Positions 1 through 6,278 of a DNA stretch of 24,178 nucleotides are shown piece after piece (within the stretch, counting starts at the first letter, position 1; each line of letters starts with the position of its first letter). Where the stretch lies: positions 1 through 24,178 of the forward strand of contig CAYXVF010000094.1 in assembly GCA_964468125.1 (NCBI GenBank), read 5' to 3'. Source of the DNA: CAYXVF01 sp964468125 (lineage in GTDB: Bacteria > Myxococcota > XYA12-FULL-58-9 > CAYXVF01). The notes under the pieces were generated by a model. The model searched no databases. It had not been told where the DNA came from and saw nothing but the letters and a program-made list of their open reading frames with translations. Position numbers and translations under genes: made by a program.

Positions 1-432
1 CGGCGGTTCGGCGGTTCGGCGGTTCGGCGGTTGAGCGGTTCGGCGGTTGGGCGGTTCAGCGGTTCAGCGGTTCAGCGGTTCAGCGGTTCAGCGGTTCGGC
101 GGTTCAGCGGTTCAGCGGTTCGGCGGTTCAGCGGCTAGGCGGTCCAGCGGTTCAGCGGTTCAGCGGTTCGGCGGTTCGGCGGTTCGGCGGTTGGGCGGTT
201 CGGCGGTTCGGCGGTTGGGCGGTTGGGCGGTTGGGCGGTCCAGCGGTTCAGCGGTTCAGCGGCTAGGCGGCTAGGCGGCTAGGCGGTTCGGCGGTTCGGC
301 GGTTGGGCGGTCCAGCGGTTCAGCGGTTCAGCGGCCCAGCGGTTGAGCGGTTCGACGGTTCGACGGTTCGACGGCCCAGCGGTTGAGCGGTCCAGCGGCT
401 CGGCGGTTCAACCGCCGAAAATTTGGACGGTT
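1..432. repeat. Array of 51 contiguous 8-bp repeats, candidate plasmid centromere
   Basis: Bases 1-408 divide into exactly 51 back-to-back octamers with consensus CRGCGGTT and no insertion or deletion in the whole run. CGG at unit positions 4-6 is invariant in all copies, position 3 is G in all but three, and variation sits in the four bases that separate successive GCGG cores. One more octamer (425-432) is still in the same register after a 16-base interruption. The last unit forms a near-perfect palindrome with 410-417 (CGGCGGTT c AACCGCCG). The array lies about 115 bp upstream of a parA gene paired with a ribbon-helix-helix gene. Known RHH partition proteins bind arrays of this kind: ParG uses tetramers separated by 4-bp spacers, and omega of pSM19035 uses heptads. 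A centromere or operator role is inferred. The array starts at base 1 and is probably longer upstream. Confidence 0.85.
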
Positions 433-451
433 CAACGTCTCGTCGTAGGAT
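423..451 (+). promoter_or_regulatory. Possible sigma-70 promoter of the first parA operon
   Basis: TTGGAC (423-428) and TAGGAT (446-451) are separated by 17 bases, in the only plausible place upstream of the parA gene at 548. Matches to consensus are 3/6 and 4/6. The last in-register octamer (425-432) overlaps the -35 box, so a protein that binds the octamers could also repress this promoter, as in other RHH-controlled partition operons. The assignment is weak because the host promoter consensus is unknown. Confidence 0.3.
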
Positions 452-547
452 CGATAAAGCTCAGGGAGAGGACCGGGAGGTTGATGCGCGTCTGTCTCCC
501 TTGGTGACTCTTCGTCCAAAACGAGCGCTACAACAGGAGGGGCATCG

Positions 548-1213
548 ATGCCTACGCTTACGCTTGCCGGCCAGAAGGGCGGCACGGGGAAATCTACAAT
601 AGCGATCGGTTTGGCGGCCGAGCTTCATCGGCGCGGACACCGGGTGCTTCTGGTGGACGCAGACCCGCAGGGCACTGCGCTCACCTGGGGTGATGTTGCA
701 GCCGAGCTTGGCTACGGAACGCCCACGCTAATCGCGATGGGCGGGACGATGCATAAGAAGGACCAGCTCCCTAAGCTGCGCGAGGCCTTCGAGTACACGA
801 TCATCGATACACCCGGACGGGATGGCAAGGCGCAGCGTTCCGCGCTGATGATCTCGGACCTGGCGCTACTCCCATGTGGCCCATCCGCGGCCGACGCATG
901 GGCAATGGCGGGGACGGTGGAAGTGATCGAAGAAGCGCGCATGATCAATCCCGATCTCGAGGCGCGCGCGATCATTACCCGCCGACAACGCCGCACAGCC
1001 ATCGGTCAACAGGCGCACGAAACGCTGAGCTCCCTTGGGATTCATGTGATGTCGGCAGCGCTCGAATTCCGTGTCGCCTATCAGGAGTTCCTGGCAGCGG
1101 GGCAGGGCCTCGTTGACTACGCTCCGCGGGACCGGGCATCGAAAGAGCTCGCAGCGCTCACCGATGAAATCGTCTCCGTTTTAAACCAACACGCAAGCGT
1201 CCGCGTTGCTTAA
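548..1213 (+). CDS. parA: ParA-family partition ATPase (type Ib, ParF-like)
   Basis: A 221-residue P-loop ATPase of the ParA/MinD family that would position plasmid copies using ATP-dependent polymerisation or a DNA-surface gradient. The deviant Walker A motif KGGTGKST lies at residues 9-16 with the signature lysine. VLLVDADPQG at about 33-42 is the A-prime motif, and YTIIDTPGRDG at about 83-93 is the Walker B region. There is no N-terminal helix-turn-helix, and the short length fits the ParF (type Ib) class rather than the longer P1/F-type ParA. The ATG at 548 is preceded by AGGAGG at about 535-540. It begins an operon with the RHH gene 18 bp downstream, and the octamer array upstream is the likely centromere. 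Confidence 0.93.
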   Translation: MPTLTLAGQKGGTGKSTIAIGLAAELHRRGHRVLLVDADPQGTALTWGDVAAELGYGTPTLIAMGGTMHKKDQLPKLREAFEYTIIDTPGRDGKAQRSALMISDLALLPCGPSAADAWAMAGTVEVIEEARMINPDLEARAIITRRQRRTAIGQQAHETLSSLGIHVMSAALEFRVAYQEFLAAGQGLVDYAPRDRASKELAALTDEIVSVLNQHASVRVA

Positions 1214-1231
1214 AGAAGAAGAGGACTGTCA

Positions 1232-1609
1232 ATGGCTAAACAGAAACCAGCAATTGCACCACGAAAGCCAAGCAACCGCCAGTTCGACCCGGACAAGGCC
1301 GAGGCGTTCCTCCTCGCAGGCGAAGAGAAGGAAGGCGGCGCCTCGCAAGCCACAGTGACACCGCTGCGCACGTCGGAACCGGAAGAGGCGCAGGCCCTCG
1401 AGCTACAGAGTGCTGTGGCGGTCGAGGTGCCAGCAGCGGAGAAGAAGGCGGGCCTTCGTCCGCGCGCGAAGGGCGAAAGCAAGCGTCAGCTGACCGTCTA
1501 CGTACGCCCCGAGGTGGCCAAGAAACTGAGGGTACAAGCCGCGAGACAGGATACCGACATCAGCACGCTGGTAGCGGGAGTCCTCGAGGCCTACGTCGCT
1601 GGCCTTTGA
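1232..1609 (+). CDS. Ribbon-helix-helix partition partner (ParG-like)
   Basis: A 125-residue protein with a long charged, probably disordered N-terminus and a C-terminal RHH fold. The beta strand is around KRQLTVYVRPE (residues 84-94), helix A is VAKKLRVQAARQ, and helix B is ISTLVAGVLEAYVAGL at the extreme C-terminus. RHH proteins dimerise to form a two-stranded sheet that reads the major groove. Immediate linkage to a type Ib ParA makes it the centromere-binding adaptor, the role of ParG or omega. It is longer than ParG (76 residues) because of the N-terminal extension. That tail is where ParG-type proteins carry the arginine finger that stimulates the ATPase, but I cannot pick a specific residue here. 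It probably binds the octamer array at 1-432 and may autoregulate the operon. Confidence 0.8.
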   Translation: MAKQKPAIAPRKPSNRQFDPDKAEAFLLAGEEKEGGASQATVTPLRTSEPEEAQALELQSAVAVEVPAAEKKAGLRPRAKGESKRQLTVYVRPEVAKKLRVQAARQDTDISTLVAGVLEAYVAGL

Positions 1610-1970
1610 CAGCGCGCGCGACCGGTCGGTGAGTGAACATGAGGGAGTCCCGTCCCCGCTGCCGGGAACTCTTCGGGCGGCGTCGAGTGCATGGAGACCG
1701 CTCTCTCGACGGAGGCCAGTTTGGGTCGGTGGGCGGGGACAGCCCCCAGGGTGCGCCTCGGAACGCTATCTGCTGTGGATCGGCACGGCTCGCCGCCGCT
1801 CCTGGAGAGAACGAGGTAGAATGGCCGAGAGTCCGCAGAAATGGTGGCTCGATTTGTCGTGTCCATCGGCGATCCGCCAACGAGGGTCGCTTCAGTCACG
1901 CGGAAACGCCGTCGCAGCGATGCTTCGCGGCGGCCTGCTCAGTCCGGTCGTTCACGTTCCGCACGCTGCC
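1610..1970. other. Intergenic region between two convergent partition operons
   Basis: About 360 bases separate the 3' ends of the two convergent par operons. Open frames exist on both strands, but none has a recognisable domain or a good ribosome-binding site, and the longest runs antisense into the neighbouring gene. I see no terminator with a T-tract and no repeat array. TAGAAT at 1816-1821 resembles a -10 box but lacks a matching -35. Confidence 0.45.
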
Positions 1971-2525
1971 TCAAGCGTAGCGCGAGTCCTGTACCTGCTT
2001 AAGCACGCGGGTTACGACATGTTCGTCCGCCTCGAGCAGGAGTCGAACGGCCGCTTCAAAGAAGTATGCTGCCGGCACATCTACGAGTTGCGACTCGTTG
2101 AACGCGGCGATCCTATCGTTCAGCTTGCGCCTGACATCCGCCCGCATCGAGGTGGTGACGTTGAGGGATAGGGCGAGGGAGTCCTTCCGCGGACGTCCAC
2201 GACGTCTGGTGTTCTGGTTCGCCGTCTCGCGCGCTTCTCTCACGCGGGCTTCATAGTCCTTCGCAGCTGCTGAGTTCTTCGCCGCGGCCTTCGGTCTTGA
2301 GTCCGGCTTCTCGGGCGGCCGTGGGGTGTCTCCGTCCACCTTGGCCGTCTGGTTCGGCTGGCCCACGCTGATCTCCGGCCGCTCGTTCGGCGCTGTTGAG
2401 GTCTTCTCCGGCACAGCTTTGTCCTTGCGCGAGTTCTCGCTCCGAGCAGTGGGCGTCCCGATTGAGGGTGGGACAAAGACATTTAGGGTTTGGCCGGTAG
2501 ATCTCTTCTTCTGCGCCCTAGCCAT
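1971..2525 (-). CDS. DNA-binding partner of the second ParA (RHH-type, putative)
   Basis: A 184-residue basic protein. Residues 1-110 are low-complexity and rich in Pro, Lys, Thr and Ala, consistent with a disordered linker. An AT-hook-like RRGRPRK follows at about residues 108-114. A C-terminal segment then resembles an RHH domain: strand ALSLNVTTSM, helix RADVRRKLNDRIAAF, and helix PAAYFFEAAVRLLLE. The start codon overlaps the stop of the upstream parA gene by 8 bases, so the two are translationally coupled. This placement and architecture suggest the centromere-binding protein of a second partition locus. It shows no obvious sequence similarity to the RHH protein at 1232-1609 beyond the fold, so the two loci are probably independent. 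Confidence 0.65.
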   Translation of the reverse strand: MARAQKKRSTGQTLNVFVPPSIGTPTARSENSRKDKAVPEKTSTAPNERPEISVGQPNQTAKVDGDTPRPPEKPDSRPKAAAKNSAAAKDYEARVREARETANQNTRRRGRPRKDSLALSLNVTTSMRADVRRKLNDRIAAFNESQLVDVPAAYFFEAAVRLLLEADEHVVTRVLKQVQDSRYA

Positions 2526-3396
2526 TTGCCGCCTCCATCATCACAACGGTGTCCTCATTCTCGAATGCAGGAGCCTCCTCGATCAGCGTGTCAGCATCCT
2601 CGAGCTTGGGTGCTGGCGACGCTTGCTCGCTCCTTGGTTCGCCCAGCATCGCGCGGATCTCCTCGGCGAGCGCGCGGTAGTCCTGTGCGGCCCGAGAGTT
2701 GTGCTCTGACGTCTCGAAGATGAGTTTCTGTTCGAGACCCGCCTTGTTCACCCCGCTTCGTCGCGCAATCCGGGTTCGGGCGACGGGAAAGGGCAGATGC
2801 GCGTCCAGCTGTTCCCAAGCTCGGTTCTCGATCTTGTATCGAACGTCGAACACGCTCACAAAACCGCAGGTCCTGATTCCCGCATCGCGCTCTTCGGCGG
2901 CCGATCGGACTTCGTCTGCAACGTACAGAGCGCCATCGTACGCGCCGGCTTGCGCGGGAATCGGAACCATTACCAAGTCTGCCGCGTGAATTGCGCTTCT
3001 CGTGTAGTTGGAGAGATGCGGCCCGGTATCGACCACAACGAAATCGAAGGCCGACTGTAGCGGCGAGAGCGCTTTTTCCAGGCCGAAGATTGCGTATGGA
3101 TTGCGATAGAGCTCGGGCTCTTCACGGCCCATTCGAAGGTGCGCGGGTGCGACCCAGAGTCGTTCAAACTGCTGCACCGCAATCGCCGTGAGCGGCGGGG
3201 ATGGTTTCTTGAGAAGGTCGCCCGCTACGGCCGTCTCGGGCGTTGCATCAACTCCGAGCAACCTAGAGCCGTTCCCCTGCGGGTCCATGTCGACGAAGAG
3301 CACCCGGTGGGATTCGGAGAGCGCGTAGGCCACATGGCAGGCGCTTGCGGTCTTGCCCACTCCGCCTTTGATGGTCGCGAAAGTAATGACCTGCAT
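2518..3396 (-). CDS. parA: Second ParA-family partition ATPase
   Basis: A 292-residue ParA/MinD-type ATPase. The deviant Walker A KGGVGKTA lies at residues 10-17, VLFVDMDPQG at about 33-42 is the A-prime motif, and FDFVVVDTGPHLS at about 117-129 is Walker B. It has no N-terminal helix-turn-helix. The C-terminal 30 residues or so are acidic and low-complexity, an unusual tail for the family. It is only distantly similar to the ParA at 548-1213 and so is not a recent duplicate. The two loci converge, and this one is driven from a strong promoter just upstream (3437-3464). The downstream partner gene overlaps its stop codon. Two partition loci on one replicon suggest a large low-copy plasmid or a cointegrate. 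Confidence 0.92.
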   Translation of the reverse strand: MQVITFATIKGGVGKTASACHVAYALSESHRVLFVDMDPQGNGSRLLGVDATPETAVAGDLLKKPSPPLTAIAVQQFERLWVAPAHLRMGREEPELYRNPYAIFGLEKALSPLQSAFDFVVVDTGPHLSNYTRSAIHAADLVMVPIPAQAGAYDGALYVADEVRSAAEERDAGIRTCGFVSVFDVRYKIENRAWEQLDAHLPFPVARTRIARRSGVNKAGLEQKLIFETSEHNSRAAQDYRALAEEIRAMLGEPRSEQASPAPKLEDADTLIEEAPAFENEDTVVMMEAANG

Positions 3397-3436
3397 CTCT
3401 GTCCTCCCCGCATGCGAGCGCCGCTACGGGTCCAGC

Positions 3437-3464
3437 TGTATATATTTGCAACGGTAGTTGTCAA
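3437..3464 (-). promoter_or_regulatory. Sigma-70-type promoter for the second parA operon
   Basis: Read on the minus strand, TTGACA (3464-3459) is a perfect -35 box and TATACA (3442-3437) a near-perfect -10 box, with a 16-base spacer. Transcription would start near 3430, giving a leader of about 35 bases before the parA start at 3396. The TATATA-rich stretch stands out sharply against the very GC-rich DNA next to it. Confidence 0.7.
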
Positions 3465-3904
3465 GCGGACCCCGCCGCCCCGGTGCGCGCGCCATGAGGC
3501 GCCCGGGGCTACGCGCCCGCGCCCACTGCCTCCCTGCCGGCGTTGCGGGCCCGGTCGGCCCACGGGGCCGACGGTGGGCCACGGCGCTCCCCCGGCTAGC
3601 CGCGCGCCCCCCGCGCTCCCCGGGTCGGGCGCCGGCTGCACGGTCCCGCCCGCGCGGCCCGTCGTCCAGCAGCGCGGCCCCGCCGCCCGCGTCGCGGCGG
3701 CTCCGCGGGCCTCGGGCGCCCCGGGTGGGGCGCGGGGTCCTGCGGCGCCATACGTACGAAAAATCACCAGACGGGCGAGGCTGCCCGCTGCGCGTCGCCC
3801 GAGACAACGGGTCTTAGCACCTGCAGTGCGTTCTGTACGCCTCGTAGGCGCGGACTGTGAGCGTCGCGTCGCGGTGGCTACCGCAAGCGCCAGAATCGAG
3901 TGTT
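3465..3904. other. Non-coding interval with an extreme GC-rich block
   Basis: The interval lies between the minus-strand parA promoter and the end of the HTH gene. Bases 3541-3720 contain only 22 A or T (about 88% GC), and the block extends roughly over 3471-3760. Open frames run through both strands here only because stop codons are rare at this composition. Their translations are Ala/Pro/Arg/Gly runs without a domain. Composition becomes ordinary again after about 3760, where CGTACG-containing sequence is the only small palindrome I noticed. It could be a structured RNA, a protein-binding region or a foreign insertion. Confidence 0.4.
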
Positions 3905-4168
3905 CTAGGATGGACCTCGTTCCCCGGGGGCCTCGAGCCACGCGGCGAGGGGGGCGTTTGTTTCTTCCTGGAGCCGCCGCATGACGTGGAGGCGCGGGTC
4001 CGGATTCGACTCGGTCAGGAGGCGGTGCAGCGTTCGGTACGGGATATCCGTGGCTTCGGCGAGCTCAGCGAGACTTTGTCCTCGGCTGGCGAGGTAGGCC
4101 TCGACGATTTCCGCTGCTCTAGTCGTCGGGACGCGACCAGGCGTCCGACCGGATCCTTTTCCACCCAT
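3905..4168 (-). CDS. Small helix-turn-helix regulator
   Basis: An 87-residue protein. A basic Gly/Arg/Pro N-terminus is followed by a compact HTH segment at about residues 30-52: QSLAELAEATDIPYRTLHRL. The recognition helix would be around PYRTLHRLL. This is the pattern of XRE/Cro-type or replication-repressor HTHs. I place the start at 4168 (MGGKGSG) rather than at an in-frame upstream Met, because the upstream residues are encoded by AT-rich inverted repeats that look regulatory. It is divergent from the antirestriction gene, and the shared region holds three TTTTCTTGC half-sites, so it may repress itself and ardC. The target is inferred. Confidence 0.6.
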   Translation of the reverse strand: MGGKGSGRTPGRVPTTRAAEIVEAYLASRGQSLAELAEATDIPYRTLHRLLTESNPDPRLHVMRRLQEETNAPLAAWLEAPGERGPS

Positions 4169-4173
4169 CCGCG

Positions 4174-4244
4174 TTTTCTTGCCACAATTCGCGAAAAAAT
4201 CCACCCGAAAGGAAGTTTTTTCTTGCTTATTTTGGCAAGAAAAA
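4174..4244. promoter_or_regulatory. Inverted-repeat operator candidate between HTH gene and ardC
   Basis: A perfect 10-bp inverted repeat, TTTTTCTTGC (4217-4226) and GCAAGAAAAA (4235-4244), is separated by 8 bases. A third half-site, TTTTCTTGC, lies at 4174-4182 next to the HTH start codon. The AT-rich tract is unusual for this high-GC replicon. Position between divergent genes fits an operator for the HTH protein. A terminator is unlikely because both flanking genes read away from it. Confidence 0.5.
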
Positions 4245-4252
4245 CCTAATAT
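4223..4252 (+). promoter_or_regulatory. Possible ardC promoter overlapped by the inverted repeat
   Basis: TTGCTT (4223-4228) and TAATAT (4247-4252) are 18 bases apart on the plus strand. The -10 box matches at 5/6, the -35 poorly. The right arm of the inverted repeat lies between them, so a bound protein would block the polymerase. The leader to the ardC start would be about 115 bases and contains the GC-rich inverted repeat GCCGCCC/GGGCGGC near 4280-4303. Confidence 0.3.
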
Positions 4253-4372
4253 CGTCGGTGTCGGTTGGCGATGTGGAAGGCCGCCCGCCGACAAAAGGGC
4301 GGCGCCCGGAGTTGTGGAAGGCCCGGACGCCGCTGCTCAACCCAACCCGCTACGGACTGAATGGAGCCAGGC

Positions 4373-5278
4373 ATGACTAACAAATCTCAGAGTGACCGGG
4401 AATCCGTCTACGACATCGTTACGGCGCAAATCATCGAACAGCTCGAGGCAGGCTGTGTGCCGTGGCGAAAAGCGTGGACGTCCGATGCTCCGCGAAACTG
4501 GAAGGGTCGCCCCTACCGAGGCATCAACGTCTGGCTGCTCGCGATGGCGCCTTACTCGGATCCTCGGTGGCTCACCTTCAAGCAGGCGCGGGCGCTCGGT
4601 GGCTCAGTCAAGAAGGGTGAGCGCAGCCGGGTTGTCGTCTTCTGGAAGTGCCTGCACGACAAGTCCGACCGCACTGCCTCTGAAGTGCAGTCGGGGTCGG
4701 AGGAGCGACGCCCCCGGTTCGTTCTTCGCTACTACCGCGTGTTCAACCTCGAGCAGACGGAAGGGGTGGACCTCGGCCAAATGGCCAGCGCGACCGAGAA
4801 TCCGGTCCCAAATCGATCAGCGGAGGCGATCCTCGCCCAGTGGGAAGGTGCGCCGGACGTCCGGCGCGCGCCCTCGCCGGTCTACTTCCCCGCTGAGGAC
4901 GTGATCGGGATGCCGTCCATCAGCAAGTTCGACCCCGTGGAGGAGTACTACTGCGCGCTCTTCCACGAAATGGCGCACGCGACCGGTCATCCGAAGCGTT
5001 TGGCGCGTTTCGATGTCGGCGCGAGCCACCCGGAGGCCTACGCCCGGGAAGAGCTCGTAGCGGAAATGACCGCCGCCTACCTCTGCGCAGTCGCTGGTGT
5101 GGAGAACACGTTGCCCAATTCTGCGGCGTATCTGAACGGATGGATCGAGAAGCTTCGAGGCAATCCGCGAACAGTCGTGGTGGCGGCCGCTCAGGCGCAG
5201 AAGGCGGCCGATCTCATTCTCGGCGCCGCTCCCGCCCAAGATGAGGCCCTCGACTCGGCCGAGGCCCAAGCCGCTTGA
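4373..5278 (+). CDS. ardC: ArdC-type antirestriction protein
   Basis: A 301-residue protein with the two-part ArdC architecture. The N-terminal ssDNA-binding-type domain covers about residues 10-130 and has the family hallmarks PWRKAW, GRPYRGIN and an RYYRVFN motif. The C-terminal zincin-like metallopeptidase domain has HEMAH at H198-H202, ATGH just after, and EELVAEMTA at about 226-234 supplying the further metal ligand. ArdC proteins coat incoming single-stranded plasmid DNA and help conjugated plasmids survive host restriction. I chose the ATG at 4373 over the in-frame ATG at 4361 because GGAG sits 6-9 bases upstream of it. It follows a likely regulated promoter region. A small gene 125 bp downstream is probably co-transcribed. 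All catalytic motifs are present. Confidence 0.88.
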   Translation: MTNKSQSDRESVYDIVTAQIIEQLEAGCVPWRKAWTSDAPRNWKGRPYRGINVWLLAMAPYSDPRWLTFKQARALGGSVKKGERSRVVVFWKCLHDKSDRTASEVQSGSEERRPRFVLRYYRVFNLEQTEGVDLGQMASATENPVPNRSAEAILAQWEGAPDVRRAPSPVYFPAEDVIGMPSISKFDPVEEYYCALFHEMAHATGHPKRLARFDVGASHPEAYAREELVAEMTAAYLCAVAGVENTLPNSAAYLNGWIEKLRGNPRTVVVAAAQAQKAADLILGAAPAQDEALDSAEAQAA

Positions 5279-5289
5279 AACACACCCAG

Positions 5290-5312
5290 GCCGGCCCCAT
5301 CGAGGGGCCGGC
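5290..5312 (+). other. Intercistronic GC hairpin after ardC
   Basis: GCCGGCCCC and GGGGCCGGC form a perfect 9-bp stem around ATCGA, 11 bases after the ardC stop codon. No T-tract follows, so it may be an mRNA-stabilising or attenuating element rather than a full terminator. Confidence 0.45.
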
Positions 5313-5402
5313 GCAGCTTGTAAGGAACGACCCGATCAAGGCGCCCGGGGTCACGGCGACCGCGGTGCGCCCCCAATCACAAACAAAAAGGAGACCCACA
5401 AA

Positions 5403-5846
5403 ATGGGAGCAGAACAGTTCCACACCCGCGCCTTTGGCCGGACCGCACCGGATGCTTTCCGGTCGGCGGTCGCAGAAGCTGCACACTGGAGCGGTCACGG
5501 CGGCTACACCGGCACGATTGCGGAGAAAGCCGATTTCGTCCTGCTCGAGTATCGGCCGGCATTCCGCACCCTGGCGAGCTTCTATCGGTCCGTCAGAGCG
5601 GCTGAAGACGCCCTGCACACCTACGGTGAAGAGCAGGTGCCAGCGACGGCCGCGCGTACTCTCGCGCGACTGAGCTCGGCGCAACGTAGCCTCGCCCAGC
5701 GCGCGGCGCAGCTCTGTGAAGACAAATGGGGCCCGGCCGTTTGTGTGGTGGTCCGGGGGCGACTCGCCACCGAATACCGGAACCGGTACGGCCTGAAAGG
5801 GAGGAGAGGCGCCGTGTTCGACTTTTTCGGATGGGCGCCGAGCTGA
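5403..5846 (+). CDS. Small conserved mobile-element protein with GYTGTIAEK motif
   Basis: A 147-residue soluble protein. The frame is open further upstream, but the ATG at 5403 has a clear AAGGAG 10 bases before it and upstream residues look non-coding, so I start here. Residues 15-45 carry the motif HGGYTGTIAEK. I recall this as a recurrent signature of small uncharacterised proteins in phages and plasmids that sit near antirestriction or ssDNA-processing genes. The middle is helical and Ala/Arg-rich, and the C-terminus is short and aromatic (VFDFFGWAPS). It follows ardC with a hairpin between. Function is unknown. A role with ArdC in establishment after conjugation is inferred from context only. 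Confidence 0.7.
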   Translation: MGAEQFHTRAFGRTAPDAFRSAVAEAAHWSGHGGYTGTIAEKADFVLLEYRPAFRTLASFYRSVRAAEDALHTYGEEQVPATAARTLARLSSAQRSLAQRAAQLCEDKWGPAVCVVVRGRLATEYRNRYGLKGRRGAVFDFFGWAPS

Positions 5847-5872
5847 GGCGGTCCAGAAGGAAGGGGAGGGGA

Positions 5873-5926
5873 GCGCTGGGGCGGGCGCCCCAGCGCGAAT
5901 ATTCTAGGCGCCCGTGGACGGGCGCC
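5873..5926. terminator. Two back-to-back hairpins between convergent genes
   Basis: GCGCTGGGGC/GCCCCAGCGC (5873-5896) is a perfect 10-bp stem with loop GGGC. GGCGCCCGT/ACGGGCGCC (5907-5926) is a perfect 9-bp stem with a 2-base loop. The palindrome GAATATTC lies between them. The pair sits where the plus-strand gene at 5403 meets the minus-strand gene at 6278, and the second hairpin overlaps the last codons of the latter. There is no long U-tract, so efficiency as an intrinsic terminator is uncertain. Confidence 0.55.
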
Positions 5927-6278
5927 ACTCCGGAAGCTCAACGCGCGATGGCGCTGCGTTCACACCGCCATTTGCGCGCCCCGTCTCAACGGTTTTTCGG
6001 CGTGGTAGCAACCCGAAGACCTTTCGCTCGTTCGCCTTCTCGAGCCGTTCATTGAGCGCGCGCTCTACGCGCGCGCGCAGCACCTTGTCCGATACCACCT
6101 CCTCCAACATGACGTTTCCGAGGAGGATCGCTTGCCGCCGTTTTAACTTCAGCTTCTTCCTTCTCTTCTCCTCCAGTTTCTTGGCTTTCCGAGCTCGAAT
6201 CCTTGCTTCCTGTGCCGCAATCTTCTCGATCTCTTCATCCTTCGTCGCCTCAACCTGCTCTGCATTCCAAACCGTCAT
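5904..6278 (-). CDS. MobC/TraC-like relaxosome accessory protein (putative)
   Basis: A 124-residue highly charged protein. Residues 5-48 form a Lys/Arg/Glu-rich continuous helix, probably a coiled coil. The segment KRRQAILLGNVMLEEVVSD at about 46-64, followed by RARVERALNERL, resembles the conserved core of small MobC/TraC-type mobilisation proteins encoded beside MOBQ and MOBP relaxases (recalled family pattern, not searched). The start at 6278 has GGAGGAG upstream. It is divergent from the RHH and relaxase genes across a candidate oriT, the usual arrangement for relaxosome genes. The C-terminal 25 residues are low-complexity and overlap a terminator hairpin. Confidence 0.55.
   Translation of the reverse strand: MTVWNAEQVEATKDEEIEKIAAQEARIRARKAKKLEEKRRKKLKLKRRQAILLGNVMLEEVVSDKVLRARVERALNERLEKANERKVFGLLPRRKTVETGRANGGVNAAPSRVELPEWRPSTGA

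Noticed and set aside
47..274. Open frame encoding a GGSAVQRF-type repeat peptide
   Set aside because: It is the 24-base (three-octamer) translation of the tandem array. It has no ribosome-binding site, and all frames through the array give similar repeats.
1..432. CRISPR array
   Set aside because: Repeats are 8 bp and contiguous, with no unique spacers and no cas genes nearby.
1629..2171. Plus-strand 180-codon open frame between the partition loci
   Set aside because: Its second half is antisense to the second RHH gene, it lacks a domain, and its composition is that of a shadow frame.
3225..3941. Long open frames on both strands across the GC-rich block
   Set aside because: Very high GC removes stop codons. 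The products are Ala/Pro/Arg/Gly-rich with no domain, and the frames overlap the parA gene and its promoter.
3905..4294. Longer start for the HTH regulator at 4294
   Set aside because: The extra 42 residues are encoded by the AT-rich inverted repeats and look non-coding. The Met at 4168 gives a compact HTH protein.
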